Part shown: in pieces, positions 58,216 through 64,000 of the stretch
Numbering within the stretch: the first letter of the stretch is position 1
How the letters are laid out: each line of letters begins with the position of its first letter
Source: Aegilops tauschii subsp. strangulata
Taxonomy: Eukaryota; Streptophyta; Magnoliopsida; Poales; Poaceae
Assembly (NCBI RefSeq): GCF_002575655.3
Contig: NC_053040.3
Span: 362,884,267-362,948,266 of the forward strand
Direction: 5' to 3'
Length of the DNA: 64,000 nucleotides
The notes under the pieces: model-generated
Told to the model about the DNA's origin: nothing
The model's database searches: none
Seen by the model: only the letters and a program-made list of their open reading frames with translations
Made by a program: the position numbers and the translations under genes

Positions 58216-60272
58216 TCAAAAGGACATGTCGCTCGCTGCGTCCCCTGGGTCGCCTTCGGACGCGTCGCTGGCATCATCAACACCGTCGCTGGCGCCGCCA
58301 TCACCGTCGTCGACCATGTCGCCTTCGTCCGCCGCAACCACCACCGCGTCGTCTTCGGAAGCAAAGGCCCTGACCAGCGCATCCACATTGTCTTCCACCC
58401 ACCGCGCCAGGTCGCCCCGAATGGCCTCGGGTACTGGGGCAATGGCGGCGTCAAAATCAAAGTTGGGGTAGGTGTTTTGGAGATGGCTGAAGACGCGGGA
58501 GAATGCGCGCCCGAGCAGGCTGATACACCTCTCTTTAACAAGCTGGCGAGCTCTCTTGGAACGATGCTCCAGACGCATCACCACGTCGGTGAAGAAGCGG
58601 AGGTTGCTGGCGTAGTCGTTCGCATGGGGATGAGGGGCATTTTCATCGCAGATGTGGCCCAGCGCCGCGTTGGCCCTATTCCTGAGATCCTGGAGCATGG
58701 GAGCGTGCACGCGCTCTAGCGTCCGCCGTTGAAGCACTTCCTCCCTGTTCTGCTGCGCGATGCACTCGGCGTTGGCGACCCGCTGCTGAAGAGGAAGCAG
58801 CTTGGCGCGGGCAGAGGCGAGCTCAGCGTGTGCCAAGACCAGGGTGGCTGCGGCGGCCTCCTCGTGCCGTTCCGCCTCAGTTAGCCTAGACTTGAGGGCA
58901 GTAGTCCTGCCCGCAGCCTCGGCCTCTACGAGCTTCAGCTTCAGGTCATACCTGCCCAAAATATCCGCGCGAGCCTCGGCCACGCGGCGGTCGACATCCT
59001 CCTGGGCCCGGGCCTCACGCGCGCCGACGGCATCCTCCGCTAGAGCAACTTGGCGCTCCCTCGTCTCCAACCTCTCAAGCTCGAGGCTGTGCTCCATGGC
59101 TTCCAGCGCCAGCGCTTCCTCGCGCTTCAGGATCTCTTCCTCCTCGGTAGGTGTCCCCCTCATCGACGCAAGGGTGGCTTGGCGCGCCTCCACCTGCTGC
59201 TCCAAGGAGGTGCTCCAGGCCTGGTGCTCCCATGCGCGCTTCTCTGCGATCTCGCGGCGGAGGTCGGCTTCCCGTGCTTCTTCCAAGGCTCGGGAGCAGG
59301 CCTCACGCGAGGTCGCAAGAGACGCCTCGGCCTTCGCATTGTCAAGCTCGCGCTGGTGGCGCTCGAGGTTGATGGCCACCTCGAGGCGCACGTCTACGTC
59401 TGCGAGTTCCCCACCGAGCCGGTTCATCGCGCCCATCGCCTCTTGGAAAAGCTCGTGGCGGACGATGCTTCGTTCATGCGCAAACTTAAGCGCGCGACCG
59501 ATTCCGTCCTCCGCCACGGGAGTTGCCGACGGTGTCCAAAGCGGCTCGCCCCCTCTCAGCAGGGGGCTGGGGGCTGGTGCCCCCTCGGTCGCTGGCCAGG
59601 CCCTGCGAAGGGCCCGAGTAGGCGTAGGCCCGCTGCTTGAAGAGGAGACCAGGATTGAAGCCATCCAACCGCCGTCCACGACCAGAGGAGGAGCCCTTGG
59701 CACGCCGGCCGCACTCCAAACAATGCCGCGAAGGAGAGATGGCAAAGGCACGGGCTCGAGGCGCATTGCAGGCAGGCTTGCTTCTCCAACCAACCCCGCG
59801 CCGGGGGCGGTGCGCAGGCTTGGGGCGCTCAAGGCTAGCGGGGGAGTTGAGGCAAGAGGAGGTTGCTCCTCAGGAGACTCCACGGCCTTGGCGGAAGGGA
59901 TCCTAAAGAGCCACCATCAGGAACGGAAGCGGCACTCGAGGAATTATAAAGATAAGGTACTTACTCGTCTATGGCGATGTACTTCCTATGTTTCAATGAC
60001 CGGACGGTGCCACTGCTGCAGCTTGGAGACCCCTTCCTCTTACGGAGCGCCGCGAAGTCCACGCGGAACCAGCCCAAGCATTGTACGTGGCGACCAGCGC
60101 AGTGCGCGACTGGTGAAGCACCCAAGGAGATGACCTTAGGAGCGCCAGGCTGGAGAGAGTTATCGGGCTCCGCCTCGCGATGACCTGGCGAGGCCTCAGG
60201 AGCTTTGGCCTCAGGAGCAGTGGACTGCGTCGCCCCCTCAGCTGCCGCCCCAGGGCGAGAATCACGGGTTCC
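58216..60272 (-). CDS. Antisense spliced coiled-coil gene of the inverted-arm element (5' end cut off)
   Basis: Two exons on the minus strand: 60272-59965 and 59902-58216, separated by a 62-base GT-AG intron (GTAAGT donor, CTTTAG acceptor) across which the phase is kept (IDE to IPSAKAVESP). Exon 1 has a basic block CLGWFRVDFAALRKRKG. Exon 2 (about 560 codons) starts Pro/Ser/Ala-rich, then has a long coiled coil from about residue 160 (RHQRELDNAKAEASLATS; AEARADILGRYDLKLKLVEAEA) to 400, a folded part (VVMRLEHRSKRARQL, RVFSHLQNTYPNFDFDAAI) and an acidic tail rich in Asp/Ser ending DMSF. No internal stop. The N-terminus is removed by the Gypsy insertion at 60273. It resembles in architecture, not in residues I can align, the antisense gene at 1488-4560. 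Product unknown. Confidence 0.65.
59903..59964 (-). other. Intron of the antisense coiled-coil gene
   Basis: 62 bases, donor GTAAGTACC, acceptor CTCTTTAG. Both flanking frames stay open when joined. Presence of a spliceosomal intron opposite to the retroelement sense strand means the gene is meant to be transcribed from that strand. Confidence 0.6.
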
Positions 60273-60787
60273 TGTTGGGGATATTACTGCTGGGCGTAAA
60301 CCGGCTAGGAGAGGCCGAGTTATCCCCATAATGAGTTATCATATTTGAAGCCCATGAAGACAAAGACGGTGGCGGTTTATGAAGGCCCAGGGCCCAAAGG
60401 CGGATTAAGGCATGTAGATATAAACTGACATTGATATGTAACTTGTGTTGTAAGAGTAGAGACCGGGCCGGACACGATTATGAGCCGGCCTTGGGATCCT
60501 GTAAACCGACGGGCGTCAACCCATGTATATAAGGGGACGACCCGGCGGCGGTTTAGGGACAACAAACAACAACTCGAGAACCAGGCATAGAGAATTCGCT
60601 CCCTGGTCATCGAAACCCTACCAATTCCACAACAACTGGATTAGGCCTTTACCTTCACCGCAAGGGGACGAACCAGTATAAACTCTCTGCGTCCCTTGTC
60701 CGCTTTAACCCCTTTAGGCTAACCTATCGCGAGGGCTCCACGACTAAGTCCTTTCTCTAGGACATCTGCCGTGACAAAACCACGACA
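60273..60787 (+). repeat. 5' LTR of the right-edge Gypsy element
   Basis: 515 bp, TGTTGGGGATATTACTGC to AAAACCACGACA. TATA box TGTATATAAGG at about 60524-60534. Confidence 0.8.
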
Positions 60788-60808
60788 GTTGGCGCCCACC
60801 ATGGGGCG
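60788..60808 (+). other. Primer-binding site of the right-edge Gypsy element
   Basis: GTTGGCGCCCACCATGGGGC directly after the LTR. This is the position of the tRNA primer site, and the GGCGCC core is common in cereal Gypsy elements. The matching tRNA is not determined. Confidence 0.6.
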
Positions 60809-63800
60809 GATTATGATGGTTTCGAGTTCTTAGAGGGCAGCTTCGAAGGGCTCAAGGGATACGATGTGGGTCGGATGACCAAGAGTCGTCGCGGAAAGCT
60901 CTACATCGACGACGCAGGCTGGGGCCCCGAGGCCGGCTCAATCGAGTACAGGTACCGGGTCCCCTTCGGCGGCATCCATGTTTTCATTGGCAAGATCGGC
61001 GAACCGGGCCTTGAGCCGGACAACTGCACCGACATCGTCGAGACGGCTCAGCGTGCGAGACCTGCCCGGGTTCAGCCTGCCATGAAGCATGCCTTCGTGG
61101 GAGTCATCCATGGAGTGGAGTCTGAGGATAGATCGGCATCTGGTGGTGAGACCGTCATCTATTCTGACGATGAGTCATCGACCGGAGAGACTGAGTCATT
61201 GTACCAGTTGCAAGGTGGCCGGATTGGGGGCTGTTCCAATGGCGACAGTATTCCAGACCCCTTTGATCCGCCAAACCGGGTTGCGATCTTCATGGCCGGT
61301 ACGCAGCCAGCGCTCCACTCTTCAACCGTAGCGGCAATGATTTCCGGATCAGTAGCGGCGACAGCGGCCGGGGCAGGAGGCCCCGTGCGACCGTCGGCTC
61401 AGGTTTTATCTGATTTATTTGACGCTTTGGCAACACTGATGGCGGAAGTTAACCCGGCGAATCAAGATGAGCATAATGCGGAAATCGCAAAGGTGAAAGA
61501 TCAAATAACTCAGGCCAAGGCTGACCTGGCAGCTGAGGATACCAGGATGGCTGCGGAACGGGCCGCATTGGATGCACAGGCTTACCGGCTTATGTTGGAT
61601 CAGGGCGCGTCAAACGATGTCATGAGGAGAAGGTACCGGTCTCACCTGCCGCCGATTAATGAGGCCAGGAACCTCTTTAATACCCTAGGAGCAGGGACCA
61701 GTAATCCGCCAGTGGTAAACCGGGCGGAGGCGCCTGGAACGGGGGGCACCGGTTCAGCCGCATCCAACAGATCCGCCTTGTCAGAACAACGTTCCGTCAT
61801 AGCACGTCCCAACACCACCGGGTGACTACTCTAACCCGATGGATAACATTGTCGCTGCCCACGACTGGCGGCTCTCCCGACCGAAGGCAAGTCCCCAGTA
61901 GCGGTCGAGACGCGACAGGCTAGGGAGCTCCTTCAGACAGCTTTGACTCAGCAGCAGGCTTATTCATATAGCCACGAAAGGATCCATTCTACTCCCCGCC
62001 CAAGCCGGAGTTACAGCAGGCATATGGATGAACCGGCCGTGTCAAGCAGTGCGCGAAACCGTAATCCGCCCCATGGCCATAACCCCGCGGGTGGCGAAGG
62101 CGATGCTCAGGATGTGGTGGATCGTGCTAGGGCACGTCGAGAGGCCGAGTTAGCGGCGCAGCACGAAGCTCGCCAACTTACTCTGGTTCGTCCAACCACA
62201 TCGGTGGAACCAGGGGTTACTTCCAGCTCTTTGGGGGTACCGTGTCTCATCCCAGCGCTGCACAATGTGCGGCTGCCCAATGATTTCAAGGGCCCACGTA
62301 AGGTGCCGAATTATACTGCCGATTTATCCCCCGAGTCATGGGTTGAAAGTTAGGAGATGGCAATGGATATGCTGGATGTGGACGATGCGGCGTGTGCCAA
62401 ATACTTTACCATGATGTTGGAAGAAACAGCTCGCACATGGTTGAAAAACTTGCCAGCTAATTCCATTGGGTCATGGGCCGAGTTAAGGGCCCGATTTATC
62501 CAGAATTTCAAGGATACGTGCAAGCAGCCCATGTCAATTGTGGACTTAGCTGCCTGTGTCCAGGAGGAAGGAGAATCAACAACCCATTGGGTGCGCCGGG
62601 TTTCGGAAATCTTGCATTCATCAGACCGCATCAACGCTGATACAGCAGTTTTAACGCTGGAAGGCAATTGCCGGTTTACACCTCTAAAGTTGAAGCTGGG
62701 ACGGCACAAACGTCATTGCAATGACATGGGAACCCTTATGGCTGCTCTGGTGAAGTATGCCGACTCTGATAGCACCAAGGACCCCGAGTCTTACGATGAC
62801 AAGACAGGGAAGGGAAAGAAGAGCGGCAACACCAAGGGGCAGCAGCATAACCCGGCGGGTCATGGAAACAACGGTAAGCGTAAAGCGGATAACAGTTTAG
62901 ATTTTGTGGCTAATACCAACGCGCAGAACAAAGGCCAGCGTCGTAAGGGTAAACCACCCCCGCGTGGCGGAGTGCCAAGTCCCAATCTGGAGCACCTGTC
63001 TTACCTGTTAAACCAGCCTTGCCCGAAGCACGGGTCACGGGATAAACCGGCCACGCACCTCTGGAAGGATTGTTATATTATGCAGGAATTCAAAACTTCA
63101 GACTTTCGGTATGATCATGGACCGGGCGGCGGTTCAAGCCCCGGATCTCATGGGCCGGGTTACAGTGGAGGCAGTTCAGGTTTTCACGGTAATCAAAGCG
63201 TACATGGCAATCAAGGAAATCAGGGCAACCAAGGTGGTTATAATCATCAGGGGAGTCAGCAGCAACAGCAGCAGTCGGGTTACCAGAGCAACCCGAAGCA
63301 GTTGAATAGTGGGCAGTACCATGTCTTCACCACCAGCCTCTGTAAGCGCGATCAGAAGCTTCATAAAAGGGCAGTGAACTCCGTTGAACCAGCGGTGCCC
63401 CGTTACTTGCGCTGGTCTGAACAGCCCATTGTGTGGAGTCGAGAGGATCATCCGCCTTGGGTTGATAATCCGGGTCATCTGGCATTGGTGGTGGCACCTC
63501 AGGTTGGAGGTTATAAGTTCACCAAGGTACTCATAGATGGAGGGAGTAGTATCAATATCCTTTATTATGAAACCTTCCGTCGCATGGGGTTAACAGACAA
63601 AAATCTTAAACCGTCCAACACAGTCTTCCACGGTGTGGTGCCTGGTAAATCGGCATATCCAGTTGGTAAGATAGCTCTGGAGGTTGCTTTTGGAGATGAG
63701 CATGATTCAAGGTCAGAGACATTGACTTTTGAAGTGGTGAAAATCAAGAGCCCGTATCATGCCCTGTTTGGACGGCCAGCTTATGCTAAGTTCATGGCAA

Positions 63801-64000
63801 GGCCCTGTTATGTCTATCTGCAGCTCAAGATGCCGGGTCATAAGGGGACCATCACGGTTCATGGGAGCTGAAAGATCGCTTTGGAATGTGAAGAAGGTGA
63901 TGCGGCGTATGCTAAGTCGGTTTGTGCAACAGAGGAGTTGAAGTTCTACAAGGACAATGTTGATCCGGCGGATATGACTTCTTTGAAAGAGCCCAATTAT
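60809..64000 (+). pseudogene. Gypsy gag-protease polyprotein, broken by a frameshift and two stops (partial)
   Basis: The frame is open from the primer site (DYDGFEFLEG). First block to 61825 (variable gag leader, Glu/Ala-rich helix). A frameshift near 61815 moves coding to the frame that includes 61943-62353, where TAG 62351-62353 interrupts just before EMAMDMLDVDDAACAKYF. The block 62357-63871 carries the gag core (ARTWLKNLPANSIGSWAELR, FIQNFKDTC), a Gly/Gln/Asn-rich linker, a CPKH...THLWKDC zinc-binding-like motif and the retropepsin with LIDGGSS (Asp394) and YHALFGRPAYAKF. TGA at 63869-63871 stops it, but the same frame goes on (KIALECEEGDAAYAKSV) to the window edge. Reverse transcriptase would follow outside. 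Likely inactive copy. Confidence 0.85.

Larger units (their letters stand above)
54712..60272 (+). mobile_element. Non-autonomous Gypsy-like element with inverted LTR arms and an antisense gene; continues beyond window
   Basis: Starts TGTCGATGAACCC inside the previous LTR. Two LTR-like arms in opposite orientation follow (about 54712-55450 and 55500-56271), then TTTGGCGCGCCAGGTAGGGG (a primer-binding-like sequence used by several cereal Gypsy elements), a gag-leader-type ORF, about 0.9 kb of spacer, and a long gene on the minus strand. A further Gypsy element interrupts it at 60273. No protease, reverse transcriptase or integrase is visible. Confidence 0.65.
60273..64000 (+). mobile_element. 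Gypsy LTR retrotransposon, 5' part (continues beyond window)
   Basis: 5' LTR 60273-60787, primer-binding-like GTTGGCGCCCACCATGGGG at 60788, gag then protease in the plus direction, running off the right edge before reverse transcriptase. The left flank GTTCC (60268-60272) should be repeated beyond its 3' LTR. Inserted in the antisense gene of the previous element, so it is the youngest layer of this stack. Confidence 0.85.

Noticed and set aside
58802..60133. 443-codon plus-strand frame in the right Gypsy-like element
   Set aside because: It is the complement of the antisense gene. The minus strand has heptad-type coiled coil, acidic tail and an intron with kept phase; the plus frame is Ser/Ala/Arg-rich with no family resemblance and crosses the LTR-free region only by chance.

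Overview
The window looks like nuclear DNA of a large-genome grass of the Triticeae (wheat, goat-grass or a close relative). The basis is the very high load of nested LTR retrotransposons, Angela/WIS/BARE1-type Copia LTRs, a LARD-type element with 4.1-kb LTRs, and GC-rich AP2/ERF genes of cereal type. Nothing bacterial or organellar is visible. I recognised no rRNA or tRNA gene and no CRISPR array. Family names are assigned by eye.

Left block (1-25,173) is one nested stack. A minus-strand Angela-type Copia element runs from 5,582 to 25,173. It is split in the polyprotein by a complete LARD-like element (9,194-20,932, TSD ATTAT). A plus-strand non-autonomous Gypsy element (1-5,581) abuts its 3' LTR, and that Gypsy carries a multi-exon gene on its antisense strand. 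The Copia element sits in a remnant of a PIF/Harbinger accessory gene (25,174-25,723). A 5'-truncated LTR follows (to 27,022).

Middle block (27,023-48,038) is the least transposon-saturated part. It holds the only intact host gene I can support, a single-exon DREB-type AP2/ERF factor on the minus strand (30,671-31,453) with a plausible TATA box. Near it are a MULE/FAR1 transposase remnant, an AT-rich quasi-repeat, a CACTA-like terminus with TTGACCGGTCAA subterminal palindromes, and relics of an unrecognised spliced gene. A second AP2-domain gene (37,013-37,332 plus 45,932-46,213) is cut inside its AP2 domain by an 8.6-kb Copia element (37,333-45,931). That element has nearly identical LTRs but a ruined coding region. 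A degenerate tandem repeat with a period near 300 bp lies at about 46,940-47,810.

Right block (48,039-64,000) is a second nested series of Gypsy-like elements, each running out of the window. An LTR fragment is interrupted by a non-autonomous element with 1.6-kb LTRs and a gag-only ORF. Its 3' LTR is interrupted at 54,712 by an element that begins with two LTR-like arms in inverted orientation and carries its own antisense coiled-coil gene. That gene is interrupted at 60,273 by a further Gypsy element whose gag-protease frame is broken by a frameshift and two stop codons.

Functionally, the host contribution is one likely working transcription factor and one destroyed AP2 gene. The rest is transposable-element biology: several non-autonomous elements (LARD, gag-only, gag plus antisense gene) that would need reverse transcriptase and integrase in trans, and a Copia element that appears to have been mobilised after its coding capacity had decayed.
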